From Paenirhizobium cremeum (GTDB lineage Bacteria > Pseudomonadota > Alphaproteobacteria > Rhizobiales > Rhizobiaceae): 64,000 bases of DNA. The notes under the pieces are model-generated. The model searched no databases. It was not told the origin of the DNA and saw only the letters and a program-made list of their open reading frames with translations. Made by a program: the position numbers and the translations under genes. The stretch covers positions 62,001-126,000 of the forward strand of contig NZ_JAGGCS010000008.1 of NCBI RefSeq assembly GCF_022884085.1, given 5' to 3'. Position 1 is the stretch's first letter. The number at the start of each line of letters is the position of its first letter. This document shows, piece by piece, positions 46,217 to 57,113 of this stretch.

Positions 46217-47524
46217 TCAGCGCCAGGCGAAGGCGAGTCTGACGGCATCGGATACCATGCCCCAGCGGCTGCGGTTCTTCACGAACTGGGCGACCGTCGC
46301 CTTTTCCTTGTCTATCTTCGGCGTGCCGTCGACCCTGACGAAACTCTGTGCCGCCGCCGAGATGAGCTGCGGATAGGTCATGAAGAAATTCTGCGAATTG
46401 GTGTGCAGCAGGGCGGGCATGTCCTTGTGCTTTTTCAGGTCCTTCATGACGAAGGATTCCTCCAGCATCTTCCTGTAGTGCGCGAGGTTTTCGGCGGTCA
46501 TCGGATCTTTGCGACTCTTGATCTGGAAGATCGCCTCCGCGGCGATCCGGCCGGAGGTCATGGCAAGGTTGGAGCCCTCGCGGTGGACGGCGTTGTTGAG
46601 CTGTGCGGCATCACCGACTACGACCCAACCGTCGCCGAAGAGCTGCGGGATCGCCTTGTATCCGCCCTCGGGGATCAGATGCGCGGCATATTCCTTGACC
46701 TCGGAGCCGGCGAGCAGCGGCCTGACCGAGGGATGGTTCTTGAATTCCTCCAGCAGCGCATAGGGGCTTTCCATGGTTTTGGCATAGTCGGACACCAGGC
46801 AGCCGACGCCGAGCGAGATCGATTCCTTGTTGGTGTAGAGAAAGGCCAGGCCCGTCATGCCCTGCGAAAAGGTGCCGGCGGCCTCGATCACGCAACCCTC
46901 GTTACCGGTGAGGCCGAAGCGCTGACAGATGACTTCCTCCGGCAGGAAGTGCATTTCCTTGACTGCGAGCGCCACCGTTTCCGGCTTTGGCATGTCACGC
47001 AGGCCGGCGCGGGTTCCGAGCAGGCCGTTTACGCCTTCCGCAAGCACCACCACGTCCGCGAAAATCGCGCCGCCGCGGCGGTCGGTATGGACGCCGATCA
47101 CCTTGCCGGTGGTATCGCGGGCAAGCTCGGTCACCGTCGTTTCGCAAAGCACTGTCGCGCCCGCTTCCTTGACCTTGCTCGAAAACCATTTGTCGAACTG
47201 GGCGCGGATGATCGTATAGCGGTTCGGCTTTTCCTCGTTGAAGTCGGAGGAGCGGTAATGCATGCCGGTATGGGAGGTGTCGTCCATCATCCAGAAGCGC
47301 TGTTCGACCAGATGCCGTTCCAGCGGCGCATCCTCGCGGAAATCCGGGATAATCTTCTCCAGCATGCTGGCATACATGATGGCGCCCTGAACATTCTTCG
47401 AACCGGCATATTCGCCCCGTTCGAGCTGCAGCACCTTCAGCCCGCGGCTTGCCAGCGTATAGGCGGCGGCATTGCCGGACATGCCGGCTCCGATGACGAT
47501 GGCATCGAATTTTTCCTCGATCAT
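46217..47524 (-). CDS. fixC: Electron-transfer flavoprotein-quinone oxidoreductase FixC
   Basis: A 435-residue FAD protein with the nucleotide-binding [13 protein letters not shown] near residue 10, the conserved [18 protein letters not shown] (FAD ribityl region) and a membrane-facing C-terminal half. It passes electrons from the FixAB ETF to quinone and to FixX. The ATG at 47524 follows GGAGATGTGACC; the longer frame reads into fixB. The gap to fixB is 13 bases. Confidence 0.96.
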   Translation of the reverse strand: MIEEKFDAIVIGAGMSGNAAAYTLASRGLKVLQLERGEYAGSKNVQGAIMYASMLEKIIPDFREDAPLERHLVEQRFWMMDDTSHTGMHYRSSDFNEEKPNRYTIIRAQFDKWFSSKVKEAGATVLCETTVTELARDTTGKVIGVHTDRRGGAIFADVVVLAEGVNGLLGTRAGLRDMPKPETVALAVKEMHFLPEEVICQRFGLTGNEGCVIEAAGTFSQGMTGLAFLYTNKESISLGVGCLVSDYAKTMESPYALLEEFKNHPSVRPLLAGSEVKEYAAHLIPEGGYKAIPQLFGDGWVVVGDAAQLNNAVHREGSNLAMTSGRIAAEAIFQIKSRKDPMTAENLAHYRKMLEESFVMKDLKKHKDMPALLHTNSQNFFMTYPQLISAAAQSFVRVDGTPKIDKEKATVAQFVKNRSRWGMVSDAVRLAFAWR

Positions 47525-47537
47525 GGTCACATCTCCG

Positions 47538-48647
47538 TCAGCTGGCGAGCTTGTCGCGGTTATGGGGCGAGAGGCGCCGGACGAAGGCCTCGGTGAGTGC
47601 TGGCAGGAAGCGCACGGCGTCCGTGACGAGGCCGACATGGGCGAAATCGAAGATCGGCGCGTTGGGATCGGTGTTGATCGCGACGATCAGGTCGGCGCCC
47701 TCGACGCCGACACGATGCTGGATGGCGCCAGAAATGCCGGCGGCGATGTAGAGCTTCGGGCGGATCGTCTTGCCGGTCTGGCCTATCTGGCGTTCGGACG
47801 GCATCCAGCCCTTCTGCACGACCGGCCGCGAACAGCCGTATTCTGCGCCAAGTGTGGAGGCGAGATTGCGGATCAACTGGAAGTTCTCGGCGGCGCCGAG
47901 GCCAAGGCCACCCGCCACGACGATATCGGCATAGGCGAGGTTGACCTTGGAGGACTGGCCGTCAGGAATGAAGCTCAGCACCTTGGTGACGATATCCTCC
48001 TCCGTCATCGACAGCTTGTGCTGGATGACGCGGCCGACCGGCCTTTCCTGCCGCTCCGGCATCGGCATGACGCGGGGCCGGACGGTCGCCATCTGGGGCC
48101 TGTAGTTCAGCGTGTAGATCGTGCAGAGCAGCGAGCCGCCGAAAGTCGGCCGGGTGGCAGCGAGCGACTTGTCGTCGTCGACGTCGAGTTCGGTGCAGTC
48201 GGCAGTGAGGCCGGTCCTGAGGGTGGTTGCCACGGAACCCGCGAGGTCGCGGCCGAGCGTGGTTGCCCCAAGCAGCAGGATCTCCGGCTGGTAGGTGTTG
48301 ACGAGGTCGGTCAGTGCCTTCGAATAGGGCTCGTTGCGGTAATCCTTCAGGATCGGGTCCTCAACCAGGTAGACCATGTCGGCGCCGTAGGCGAAGGCCT
48401 CCGCCACTGCATGCCATGTCGCCTCCCCCGGCGGGCCGATCACGGCACCCGCCAGTTGAACCCCGAGCTTGTCCGCGAGCGTGCGGCCGCAGCCGAGCAG
48501 TTCATAGGAGACCGGGTGCACCTGTCCTCGTTCCAGCTCGATCGCCACCCAGACATGCTTGTAGGATTTGAAGTGCTCGGGCAATTCCTTCTTCATGCCC
48601 GCCCGGCCGGCGGCCGGCGCTGCTGGTTTTTTTGCCTCTTCGGTCAT
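47538..48647 (-). CDS. fixB: Electron transfer flavoprotein alpha subunit FixB
   Basis: A 369-residue ETF-alpha. The C-terminal FAD-binding domain shows [41 protein letters not shown] and a terminal [17 protein letters not shown]. It pairs with FixA. I use the ATG at 48647, preceded by AAGGATGAGGAC; an in-frame ATG further upstream would run into fixA. An alanine- and lysine-rich leader of about 30 residues precedes the conserved domain. Confidence 0.96.
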   Translation of the reverse strand: MTEEAKKPAAPAAGRAGMKKELPEHFKSYKHVWVAIELERGQVHPVSYELLGCGRTLADKLGVQLAGAVIGPPGEATWHAVAEAFAYGADMVYLVEDPILKDYRNEPYSKALTDLVNTYQPEILLLGATTLGRDLAGSVATTLRTGLTADCTELDVDDDKSLAATRPTFGGSLLCTIYTLNYRPQMATVRPRVMPMPERQERPVGRVIQHKLSMTEEDIVTKVLSFIPDGQSSKVNLAYADIVVAGGLGLGAAENFQLIRNLASTLGAEYGCSRPVVQKGWMPSERQIGQTGKTIRPKLYIAAGISGAIQHRVGVEGADLIVAINTDPNAPIFDFAHVGLVTDAVRFLPALTEAFVRRLSPHNRDKLAS

Positions 48648-48660
48648 GTCCTCATCCTTC

Positions 48661-49515
48661 CTAGGCGGCGCAGTTTTCGACGGCGAGGGCCGTTTCAAGG
48701 GCGGGTTTGCGGGTGAAGATCTCGCTGATCAGTCCATCGGCGAGATCGCGCGCGCTGTCGCCCGGCTCCCCGAGGATCTTTGCCTTCTCCTGGCGGGCCG
48801 TCGGCGCGAAAACCCTTTTCACCACGGTCGGAGATCCGCGCAGGCCGCATTTTGTCAGGTCCTCGATGCCCGCATCGGCTGCGCTCCAGGTGATGATCTC
48901 TGCGCGGGCGGCGCGCAGCGCATCGTTCAGCGTGCCCCGACGGATCTCGTTCGAGCCTTCCAGCATGGTAACGAGACAGGGCAATTTCGTCTGGAGCATC
49001 TGTGTGCCGCCCTCCGCGCGTCGCTCGACGGTGATTTCGCGCGCGGCCGGATCGACAGATGCGATCTTCGCCACGTAGGTCAGCTGCAGGAGATCGAGGC
49101 GTTTGGCGATGCCGGGACCGACCTGGGCGGTGTCCCCGTCGATGGTCTGCTTGCCGGCGAAGATCACGTCCGGCTTACCGTAAACCTGGCCGATCTTCTC
49201 GATTGCCGCGGAAAGGGCGAATGAGGTGGCAAGCGTATCGGAGCCGGCGAAGAAGCGGTCCGTCAGCAGTACGCCGCGATCGGCGCCGAAGGTCAGGGCC
49301 TTGCGCAGCGAGTCCGAGGCCATCGGCGGTCCCATAGTCAGCACCGTGACCTCTCCGCCATGGGCGTCACGCATCCTCAGCGCTTCCTCCAGCGAGAAGA
49401 GGTCGAAAGGGTTGATGATGGTCGGAACGCCCTGTCGCATGATGGTATTCGTCACGGGATGGACGCGGATCTGCGCCGAATCCGGCACTTGCTTGATACA
49501 GACGACGATATGCAT
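48661..49515 (-). CDS. fixA: Electron transfer flavoprotein beta subunit FixA
   Basis: A 284-residue ETF-beta with the family N-terminus [13 protein letters not shown] and the segment [18 protein letters not shown]. It begins the fixABCX run. The ATG at 49515 follows GGAGGTGCGCGGC, and a NifA/sigma-54 promoter stands 48 bases upstream, so fixABCX responds to NifA. Nothing obviously terminates transcription before nifA, which would create a positive loop. Confidence 0.96.
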   Translation of the reverse strand: MHIVVCIKQVPDSAQIRVHPVTNTIMRQGVPTIINPFDLFSLEEALRMRDAHGGEVTVLTMGPPMASDSLRKALTFGADRGVLLTDRFFAGSDTLATSFALSAAIEKIGQVYGKPDVIFAGKQTIDGDTAQVGPGIAKRLDLLQLTYVAKIASVDPAAREITVERRAEGGTQMLQTKLPCLVTMLEGSNEIRRGTLNDALRAARAEIITWSAADAGIEDLTKCGLRGSPTVVKRVFAPTARQEKAKILGEPGDSARDLADGLISEIFTRKPALETALAVENCAA

Positions 49516-49562
49516 GCCGCGCACCTCCATCATGGTTGTTTGAAAGCTCTGACGGTTCATCA

Positions 49563-49666
49563 GCATAAACCGTGCCAGCCTTGAAAAAAGACCGTAAATA
49601 TTTGAAAAGAAAGACGATATTTTCTGACGTTCCGGTAGGTCGGAGTGTTTTGTCGCGTTCTCGACA
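49563..49666 (-). promoter_or_regulatory. NifA site and sigma-54 promoter of fixABCX
   Basis: Read on the minus strand: NifA site TGTCGAGAACGCGACA (49666-49651; TGT-N10-ACA) and -24/-12 element TGGCACGGTTTATGC (49577-49563). The -12 reads ATGC instead of TTGC. The spacing between the two elements is 74 bases, identical to that at nifB. Confidence 0.85.
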
Positions 49667-49724
49667 ATGTCGCGTCGGGTCCGCGGCAAGGATGTGGTGC
49701 GACATAGCCTGTCGGGCGATCCAC

Positions 49725-49754
49725 AAAAAAAGCCGGCCGCGAGGGCGGTCCGGC
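49725..49754 (-). terminator. Rho-independent terminator after nifW
   Basis: On the minus strand a GC-rich stem (GCCGGACCGC with GCGGCCGGC, one bulged base) is followed by seven T. It starts 27 bases after the nifW stop and ends the iscA-nifW transcript before the fixA control region. Confidence 0.85.
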
Positions 49755-49780
49755 CGAGTCGGGGGTCAAGTGGCAGGTGC

Positions 49781-50164
49781 TTACTGTTCGGCAAAGGGCT
49801 TGAGCGCGGCATCGAGCGAGACGAAGGCGCCGCGCCTTTCGGCCGGCTTGTCCGGATCGTGATCCTTCAGCACCTTGAACAGCCGCTGGGAGAGCGGCGA
49901 GGTTGCCTCGAAGTCGGAATAGGCGCGCTCCAGAGTCGAGCGGGCACGGGCTGCGATCACCCGGTCGGGAAGACCTTCGAAATCCTCTTCCGCGAGATAT
50001 TGTCCCATGCGTTTCAGGATATGCAGGCGCGCGACGTTCAGCACCCTTTCGTCATAGAGAATGCCGAGCGTGTGGAAGAAATCCTCCGCCGAGGACAGGC
50101 CGCGCAGGCGCTCGAGAATGTTGTCGACCTCGATCGGGCGGGAATTGGACGAGCAGTCACTCAT
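49781..50164 (-). CDS. nifW: Nitrogenase-stabilising/protective protein NifW
   Basis: A 127-residue protein with the NifW pattern [34 protein letters not shown], split here by nothing unusual. NifW helps protect or mature the NifDK protein, particularly under oxygen. The ATG at 50164 lies 8 bases inside the end of the cysE gene, so it is translationally coupled. It is last in its operon. Confidence 0.93.
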   Translation of the reverse strand: MSDCSSNSRPIEVDNILERLRGLSSAEDFFHTLGILYDERVLNVARLHILKRMGQYLAEEDFEGLPDRVIAARARSTLERAYSDFEATSPLSQRLFKVLKDHDPDKPAERRGAFVSLDAALKPFAEQ

Positions 50165-50984
50165 GATGGGCTCCCTGGGGTTGCAAAGGGTTGGCGATGA
50201 ATGCGGCCGGAACTTCGGCGTTTTCCGGTTGCCGGCGGTTGAACTGGGCCTGCAGGTGAGCGAGACGCACTTCAAGGAAGTCGATGCGGTCGACGAGGGC
50301 CGCGATCGCTTCGCCGACGGGATCCGGCATCAGGTGATGCTCGAGGTCGATGCGGCCGTTGCCTACGCGCCGGCGGTCTTTGGCCGGCTTCACCACCCGG
50401 CCGGGAATCCCGATCACCGTCATGTCAGGAGCGACATCCTCGATCACGACGGAGTTGGCGCCGATCCGGCAACCGGCGCCGACGGTGATCGGGCCGAGGA
50501 TCTTGGCGCCGGCGCCGACTAGCACGCCCGATCCGAGTGTCGGATGCCGCTTGCCGGGAGACCAGGACGTGCCTCCGAGGGTTACGCCGTGATAAAGCGT
50601 GACGTCGTCGCCGATTTCGGCCGTCTCGCCGATCACCACGCCGGCGCCGTGATCGATGAAAAAGCGCTCGCCAATCACCGCTCCGGGATGAATGTCGATA
50701 TTGGTGAGAAGCCGCGAGAACCACGAAAGGAAGCGCGCCGGAAAGCGCAGCCGCCTTTCCCACAGCCGGTGCGACATGCGATGCCAGATGATCGCATGCA
50801 CGCCCGGATAGGTCAGCAACACCTCGAGGGCGAAGCGGGCCGCCGGATCGCGCGCCCGCACACAGGCGATGTCGTCGCGGATCATCGCAAACGCGCCCTT
50901 CCGGCTCGGGGGCTCAGGGTCCTGCCTGTCGCGCGATCTGCTATCGCGCGCCTTGGCGCTGCTTGTCAGCATGACGAACGACAT
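50157..50984 (-). CDS. cysE: Serine O-acetyltransferase (nif-linked CysE/NifP)
   Basis: A 275-residue left-handed beta-helix acetyltransferase: [35 protein letters not shown], and [21 protein letters not shown] are SAT hallmarks. It makes O-acetylserine for cysteine. Nif-linked copies (NifP in Azotobacter) boost cysteine supply for NifS and Fe-S cluster assembly. The ATG at 50984 is preceded by GGAAGGAGCGGAC and lies inside the 3' end of nifV. The C-terminal tail has a short coiled-coil stretch. Confidence 0.93.
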   Translation of the reverse strand: MSFVMLTSSAKARDSRSRDRQDPEPPSRKGAFAMIRDDIACVRARDPAARFALEVLLTYPGVHAIIWHRMSHRLWERRLRFPARFLSWFSRLLTNIDIHPGAVIGERFFIDHGAGVVIGETAEIGDDVTLYHGVTLGGTSWSPGKRHPTLGSGVLVGAGAKILGPITVGAGCRIGANSVVIEDVAPDMTVIGIPGRVVKPAKDRRRVGNGRIDLEHHLMPDPVGEAIAALVDRIDFLEVRLAHLQAQFNRRQPENAEVPAAFIANPLQPQGAHHE

Positions 50985-52138
50985 GTCCGCTCCTTCCTGT
51001 CGGGGGAGGCCTGCAGGCCATCGAAGAGGCGGACGAGGTCGTCGGGCGGTATCGTCGCCTTCATCTCGACGGCAAGCCGTCTGACATCCGCAAGAAGTCC
51101 CGCGAGCATTTTCCGGTCTCCCGCCCTGCCATTCTGGACGAGGACATGGGCGAGTGCGGCCGCGCCCGAATGCTTGCCGATGGCGATACGGTGATTTCGC
51201 CCGAACTCCGCCGGATCGAGTCCCTGGTAGGTCTGGCGATCGCTCAGCAGGCCGGCGACGTGAATGCCGGACTCATGCGTGAAGACATTGGCCCCGGTGA
51301 TCGGTTTGGCCGGAGACAAAGCCTGCCGCGCACAACGGGCGACGAGGGCGGCAAGGCCTGGAAAGGCGGTAAGATCGAGCCCTGTCGAAATACCGTACAT
51401 CAGTTGCAGTACGGCTGCCACTTCTTCCAGCGGGGCATTGCCCGCCCGTTCGCCAAGTCCTGACACGGTGACGGAAAGGTGTCGGGCGCCGGCCCTGAAG
51501 GCGGCAACCGAGTTCGCCGTCGCGAGGCCGAAATCGTTGTGGGCATGAAATTCGAGCGGCACAGGTGCGCGCCGTGCCAGCGGCTCGATCAGCGCGACGG
51601 TCGAAAAGGGATCGAGAATGCCGACGGTGTCGGCAAGCCTCACCCGGCCGGCGCCGGCGGAAGCGGCAACCGTTATCACCCGTTCCAGGTGTTCCGGATC
51701 TGCGCGCGATGCATCCTCGCAGCCGACCGCCACGAATAGGCCGGCCTTCGAAGCCTTCCGGACCATTGCCTCGATCATCCTCAGGGCTTCGTCGCGGTCG
51801 ATGCCGAGCTTTGCGGAAAGCTGTAGATCCGAGGCGGGCAGCGACAGATTGACCGCCGCAACCCCGCTACGAAGGGCCGCGTCGAGATCCTGTTCCGTCA
51901 TCCGGCACCAGGCCATCACCCGCATCGGCAGATTGAGTGAGACGACGGCGCTGATCGCGGTCGCCTCATCTTCCCCCATGGCCGGTGTGCCAACCTCGAT
52001 CTCGGGAATGCCGGCAGCCGCAAGGGCTTCGGCAAGCTCGAGTTTCTCCGAAAGGGAGAATGCGACGCCCGGCGCCTGCTCGCCATCGCGCAGGGTCGTG
52101 TCGTTTAGGAATACTGCCGGCTTCGAGGCGGTGTGCAT
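50966..52138 (-). CDS. nifV: Homocitrate synthase NifV
   Basis: A 390-residue enzyme of the isopropylmalate/homocitrate synthase family with [19 protein letters not shown] at the N-terminus, the metal-site HAHND motif in [11 protein letters not shown], and [17 protein letters not shown]. It condenses 2-oxoglutarate and acetyl-CoA to homocitrate, the organic ligand of FeMo-co. The ATG at 52138 has GAGGGAAATCC upstream; starts at 52156 or 52162 overlap nifS. Many legume symbionts lack nifV and rely on plant homocitrate, so this gene points to fixation outside nodules. Confidence 0.94.
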   Translation of the reverse strand: MHTASKPAVFLNDTTLRDGEQAPGVAFSLSEKLELAEALAAAGIPEIEVGTPAMGEDEATAISAVVSLNLPMRVMAWCRMTEQDLDAALRSGVAAVNLSLPASDLQLSAKLGIDRDEALRMIEAMVRKASKAGLFVAVGCEDASRADPEHLERVITVAASAGAGRVRLADTVGILDPFSTVALIEPLARRAPVPLEFHAHNDFGLATANSVAAFRAGARHLSVTVSGLGERAGNAPLEEVAAVLQLMYGISTGLDLTAFPGLAALVARCARQALSPAKPITGANVFTHESGIHVAGLLSDRQTYQGLDPAEFGRNHRIAIGKHSGAAALAHVLVQNGRAGDRKMLAGLLADVRRLAVEMKATIPPDDLVRLFDGLQASPDRKERTCRSSC

Positions 52139-52148
52139 TGGATTTCCC

Positions 52149-53339
52149 TCAGGCATGGACAAGACCGGAAGGCTGGTTGAAAGGCTGGCTGGGCATCGGC
52201 TTGCGCAGTCGCCCGACGATCTCGGGCATGACGGCGAGCACTCTTGCGATGTCGGCTTCGCCGGTATCGTGAGACAGCGAGAACCGCACGGCGCCGCGCA
52301 GGAATTGCGGCGGTACTGCCATCGCTTTCAATACGTGGCTGGGTTCCGTCGAGCCGGAAGTACAGGCCGAGCCGGACGAGCAGGCTATGCCGGCGCGGTC
52401 GAGCAGCGCCACCAGGGCTTCGCTCTCAACGCCTTCGAAGGCGATATTGCAGGTGTTCGGCAACCGCGCGGTCGTATCGCCGTTCACATGCGTACCGTCG
52501 ATGCGTTGTTGCAGCCCCTGTTCGAGCCGGTCGCGAAGCCTGGCGATCCGTGGCCCTTCGGCGCTCACGGTGTCTATGGCGCATTCCGCAGCCTTGCCGA
52601 GACCGACAATGCCCGGAACGTTTTCCGTGCCGGCCCGTCGTGCGCGCTCCTGGCGACCGCCAAGGACCGATGGAGCAAAGGGCGTGCCGCGCCGGACATA
52701 GAGCGCGCCGACACCCTTCGGCCCATGCAGTTTGTGTGCAGACAGCGACAGCATGTCTATCCGGGTCTCCTTCAGGTCGACCGGAAGCTTGCCGACGGCC
52801 TGGACGGCATCCGTGTGAAACAGGGCTCCGACCGTCCTCGTCATTTCCGCCAGTTCGGCGACCGGAAAGATCACGCCGGTTTCATTGTTGGCCCACATGA
52901 GCGACACGATGGCCGTGCGCGCCGACAGCACCGCCTGAAAAGCGTCGACATCCAACCGCCCGCGACTGTCCACCGGAATAACGCGGACCTTTACGCCACG
53001 GTCGGATTCCAGATGCCGGCAGAGCGTAAGGACCGCGGGATGCTCGACGGCGGAGACCACTACCTCGTCGCGGCCGGCCATGACATCGAGCGCCGAAAGG
53101 ATGGCCGTATTGTCGCTCTCCGTGCCGCCCGAGGTGAAGACGATCTCGTGGTCATGAGCCGCGCCCACCAGGGCCTGCACCCGTTTGCGCGCGCTGCGGA
53201 CAGCGGCGGCCGCTGCCGAGCCGAAGGCATAGCCCGAGGAAGGGTTGCCGAAGCATTCGGTGAAACAGGGCAGCATCGCCTCGACAACCGCCGGATCGGT
53301 CCGGGTGGTGGCGTTGTTGTCGAGATAGACGGGCTGCAT
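52149..53339 (-). CDS. nifS: Cysteine desulfurase NifS
   Basis: A 396-residue PLP enzyme that supplies sulfur for nitrogenase clusters. The PLP lysine is K203 in SAHKLHGPKG and the persulfide cysteine is C326 in SSGSACTSG; the start YLDNNATTRTDP is classic NifS. It lies 12 bases after the short nifU-like gene and just before nifV. Confidence 0.96.
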   Translation of the reverse strand: MQPVYLDNNATTRTDPAVVEAMLPCFTECFGNPSSGYAFGSAAAAAVRSARKRVQALVGAAHDHEIVFTSGGTESDNTAILSALDVMAGRDEVVVSAVEHPAVLTLCRHLESDRGVKVRVIPVDSRGRLDVDAFQAVLSARTAIVSLMWANNETGVIFPVAELAEMTRTVGALFHTDAVQAVGKLPVDLKETRIDMLSLSAHKLHGPKGVGALYVRRGTPFAPSVLGGRQERARRAGTENVPGIVGLGKAAECAIDTVSAEGPRIARLRDRLEQGLQQRIDGTHVNGDTTARLPNTCNIAFEGVESEALVALLDRAGIACSSGSACTSGSTEPSHVLKAMAVPPQFLRGAVRFSLSHDTGEADIARVLAVMPEIVGRLRKPMPSQPFNQPSGLVHA

Positions 53340-53351
53340 GGTCCGGCTCCC

Positions 53352-53750
53352 TCAATTGACCGGAATGACGCGAAGCGGCATGCCGACCGCCTCGATCAGC
53401 TTTTGGCGAACGCCGTTGACGGTGACGGCGGCGAGCTGGCAGCCGACACAGGCGCCGGAGAGGCGGATATACACCGCATCTCCGTCCAACCTGACTAACT
53501 GGCAATCGCCGCCGTCGCGCTTCAGGTTCGGGCGGATCGCTTCAAGAGCTGCCTCGATCAGGGGTTTGCGGCTGGCAACGAGCGCGGCGCGCAGAGCCAA
53601 GGCGTCGCGATCGGCAGTCTCGAGGGGTTGCGATGGCGGTGCGTGGCCCCGCGGACCGATCTGCTGCGGCGTTGCGGTCGGCCTTGACGATCGGCCGGCC
53701 AGCCCATCGAACAGAGTGATGCGCGCCGTACGGGCTTGTTCGTGCATCAT
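53352..53750 (-). CDS. nifU: Short NifU: C-terminal Nfu-type domain only
   Basis: A 132-residue protein whose second half (about 55-132) is the NifU C-terminal domain, with the cluster-binding pair C101/C104 in GACVGCQLAAVTVNG. The IscU-like scaffold domain and the central [2Fe-2S] domain of full NifU are missing; the first 50 residues are low-complexity and proline-rich. It can probably still carry a transient [4Fe-4S] cluster. It sits between iscA and nifS. The start is ATG 53750 or 53747, after GGGAGACG. Confidence 0.88.
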   Translation of the reverse strand: MMHEQARTARITLFDGLAGRSSRPTATPQQIGPRGHAPPSQPLETADRDALALRAALVASRKPLIEAALEAIRPNLKRDGGDCQLVRLDGDAVYIRLSGACVGCQLAAVTVNGVRQKLIEAVGMPLRVIPVN

Positions 53751-53760
53751 CGTCTCCCGC

Positions 53761-54081
53761 TCAGCCGAAGGATTTGCCACAGGCACATTTGTCTGCGGCG
53801 TTCGGGTTGTCGAAGACGAAGCCGGAGGATTCGAGACCGGTGACGAAATCGACGGTCATGCCCGCCACATGGGGCTGGGAGCGGGTATCGACATAGACCT
53901 TGACGCCGTCGGCATCGATGACGGCGTCGCCGTCCCGAACCGTCGATTCCAACCCCATCATGTATTTGAAGCCGGCACAACCGCCGGCCTCGACCATGAT
54001 ACGGAGCCCTTCGGCGGGCTCCAAAGCCTTCGACAATGCGGACTTGACGGCGGAAATGGCATTCTCGGTGAGAGTGATCAT
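53761..54081 (-). CDS. iscA: IscA/HesB-type Fe-S carrier of the nif cluster
   Basis: A 106-residue A-type carrier with the three conserved cysteines C35 (GGCAGFKY), C99 and C101 (KCACGKSFG). Such nif-linked proteins (IscA-nif) pass Fe-S clusters to nitrogenase proteins. The ATG at 54081 has AAAGGAGAAATGCACC upstream. It is the first gene after the divergent nif promoter region and opens iscA-nifU'-nifS-nifV-cysE-nifW. Confidence 0.93.
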   Translation of the reverse strand: MITLTENAISAVKSALSKALEPAEGLRIMVEAGGCAGFKYMMGLESTVRDGDAVIDADGVKVYVDTRSQPHVAGMTVDFVTGLESSGFVFDNPNAADKCACGKSFG

Positions 54082-54106
54082 GGTGCATTTCTCCTTTTCG
54101 TCATGA

Positions 54107-55363
<1,257 letters not shown>

Positions 55364-55380
55364 GTGAACGATTCAACCGG

Positions 55381-55401
55381 GCGCCGGCCTTGACCCGGCG
55401 C
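55381..55401 (+). other. Stem-loop between nifH and nifD
   Basis: GCGCCGG (55381-55387) and CCGGCGC (55395-55401) pair perfectly with a 7-base loop, 17 bases after the nifH stop. Such structures are known to raise nifH mRNA abundance relative to nifDK; here that role is inferred. Confidence 0.6.
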
Positions 55402-55448
55402 TCCAGTCGAAACGGCGGTCAGCCGCCATCAGCGAGGGATCGCAAGCC

Positions 55449-56960
55449 ATGAGCCTCGACTACGAAAACGACAGCCAGCTCCACGAAAAACTAATCGAAG
55501 AAGTGCTGTCCCAGTATCCCGACAAGACGGCCAAGCGCCGCAAGAAGCATCTCAATGTCGCCAAGGCGGGCGGCGAGGTCGATCAGGAAGAGGGCAGACC
55601 TCTCTCCGAATGCGACGTGAAGTCGAACATCAAGTCCATTCCGGGCGTCATGACCATTCGCGGCTGCGCCTATGCCGGCTCCAAGGGCGTGGTCTGGGGA
55701 CCTGTCAAGGACATGGTCCACATCTCCCATGGCCCGGTCGGCTGCGGGCAATATTCGTGGTCTCAGCGCCGCAACTACTACATCGGCACCACCGGCATAG
55801 ATACCTTCGTCACCATGCAGTTCACCTCCGATTTCCAGGAGAAGGACATCGTCTTCGGCGGCGACAAGAAGTTGGAAAAAGTTATCGACGAGATCGAGCA
55901 GCTCTTTCCGCTCAACAACGGCGTGACGATTCAGTCCGAATGTCCAATCGGCCTGATCGGCGACGATATCGAAGCCGTCTCGCGCAAGAAGAAGAAAGAG
56001 CTGAACAAGACGATCGTGCCCGTCCGCTGCGAAGGTTTCCGCGGCGTCTCGCAGTCGCTCGGCCACCACATTGCCAATGACGCGATCCGCGACTGGGTGT
56101 TCTCCGGCGAGGACAAGCATGCCGAATTCGAGACCGGTCCTTACGACGTCAACATCATCGGCGACTACAATATCGGCGGCGACGCCTGGGCGTCCCGCAT
56201 CCTGCTTGAGGAAATGGGCCTGCGCGTGGTCGGCAACTGGTCCGGCGATGCGACGCTCGCCGAAATCGAACGGGCACCGAAGGCCAAGCTCAACCTCATC
56301 CATTGCTACCGGTCGATGAACTACATCTGCCGCCACATGGAAGAGAAATACGGAATCGCCTGGACGGAATACAACTTCTTCGGTCCCTCCCAGATCGAGG
56401 CGTCGCTCCGCAAGATCGCCAAGCATTTCGGTCCGGAGATCGAAGCGAACGCCGAAGCGGTTATCGCCAAGTACCGCCCGCTGGTCGATGCGGTGATCGA
56501 GAAGTACCGCCCGCGTCTCGAAGGCAAGACGGTGATGCTCTATGTCGGCGGCCTTCGCCCCCGCCACGTCATCACGGCCTATGAAGACCTTGGCATGGAG
56601 ATCGTCGGTACCGGCTACGAGTTCGGCCACAACGACGACTACCAGCGCACCAGTCACTACGTGAAGAACGGTACGCTGATCTATGACGACGTGACGGGCT
56701 ACGAACTCGAGAAGTTCATCGAGGGCATCCGCCCGGACCTCGTCGGCTCCGGCATCAAGGAAAAGTATCCCGTCCAGAAGATGGGCATCCCCTTCCGCCA
56801 GATGCACAGCTGGGACTATTCCGGCCCCTACCATGGCTATGACGGCTTTGCGATCTTCGCCCGCGACATGGACCTTGCGATCAACAACCCGGTCTGGGGC
56901 CTCTACGACGCTCCCTGGAAGAAAAAGCAGGCCGAGCCGCTACCGATTGCCGCCGAATGA
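55449..56960 (+). CDS. nifD: Nitrogenase MoFe protein alpha chain NifD
   Basis: A 503-residue subunit. P-cluster ligands are C73 (RGCAYAG), C99 (GPVGCG) and C165 (SECPIG). FeMo-co ligands are C286 ([10 protein letters not shown]) and H453 ([10 protein letters not shown]). The family catalytic histidine lies in [18 protein letters not shown]. All are intact, so the enzyme should be functional. The start has GCGAGGGATCGC upstream. Confidence 0.98.
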   Translation: MSLDYENDSQLHEKLIEEVLSQYPDKTAKRRKKHLNVAKAGGEVDQEEGRPLSECDVKSNIKSIPGVMTIRGCAYAGSKGVVWGPVKDMVHISHGPVGCGQYSWSQRRNYYIGTTGIDTFVTMQFTSDFQEKDIVFGGDKKLEKVIDEIEQLFPLNNGVTIQSECPIGLIGDDIEAVSRKKKKELNKTIVPVRCEGFRGVSQSLGHHIANDAIRDWVFSGEDKHAEFETGPYDVNIIGDYNIGGDAWASRILLEEMGLRVVGNWSGDATLAEIERAPKAKLNLIHCYRSMNYICRHMEEKYGIAWTEYNFFGPSQIEASLRKIAKHFGPEIEANAEAVIAKYRPLVDAVIEKYRPRLEGKTVMLYVGGLRPRHVITAYEDLGMEIVGTGYEFGHNDDYQRTSHYVKNGTLIYDDVTGYELEKFIEGIRPDLVGSGIKEKYPVQKMGIPFRQMHSWDYSGPYHGYDGFAIFARDMDLAINNPVWGLYDAPWKKKQAEPLPIAAE

Positions 56961-56990
56961 CGGTTCCGTCCTCGCCGCAGGGCGGGGGCA

Positions 56991-57040
56991 GGGGCTCGTG
57001 CGAGCCCCGGTACATAAAGAACGCCCACGGGAAAACCCGT
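56991..57040 (+). other. Two stem-loops between nifD and nifK
   Basis: GGGGCTCG (56991-56998) with CGAGCCCC (57001-57008), and ACGGG (57027-57031) with CCCGT (57036-57040), lie in the 153-base gap between nifD and nifK, which is unusually long for this tightly paired set. Confidence 0.55.
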
Positions 57041-57113
57041 TCGGGACCTGTCGAAACGTCATTGTCCCGGTGCCGCCGTATGGCGTGGCCCGCAAGGATG
57101 GAGGTGACCAGTC

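Noticed and set aside
44780-47596. 938-codon open frame antisense to nifA, fixX and fixC
   Set aside because: It crosses three well-identified genes and their gaps; the product has no recognisable family features.
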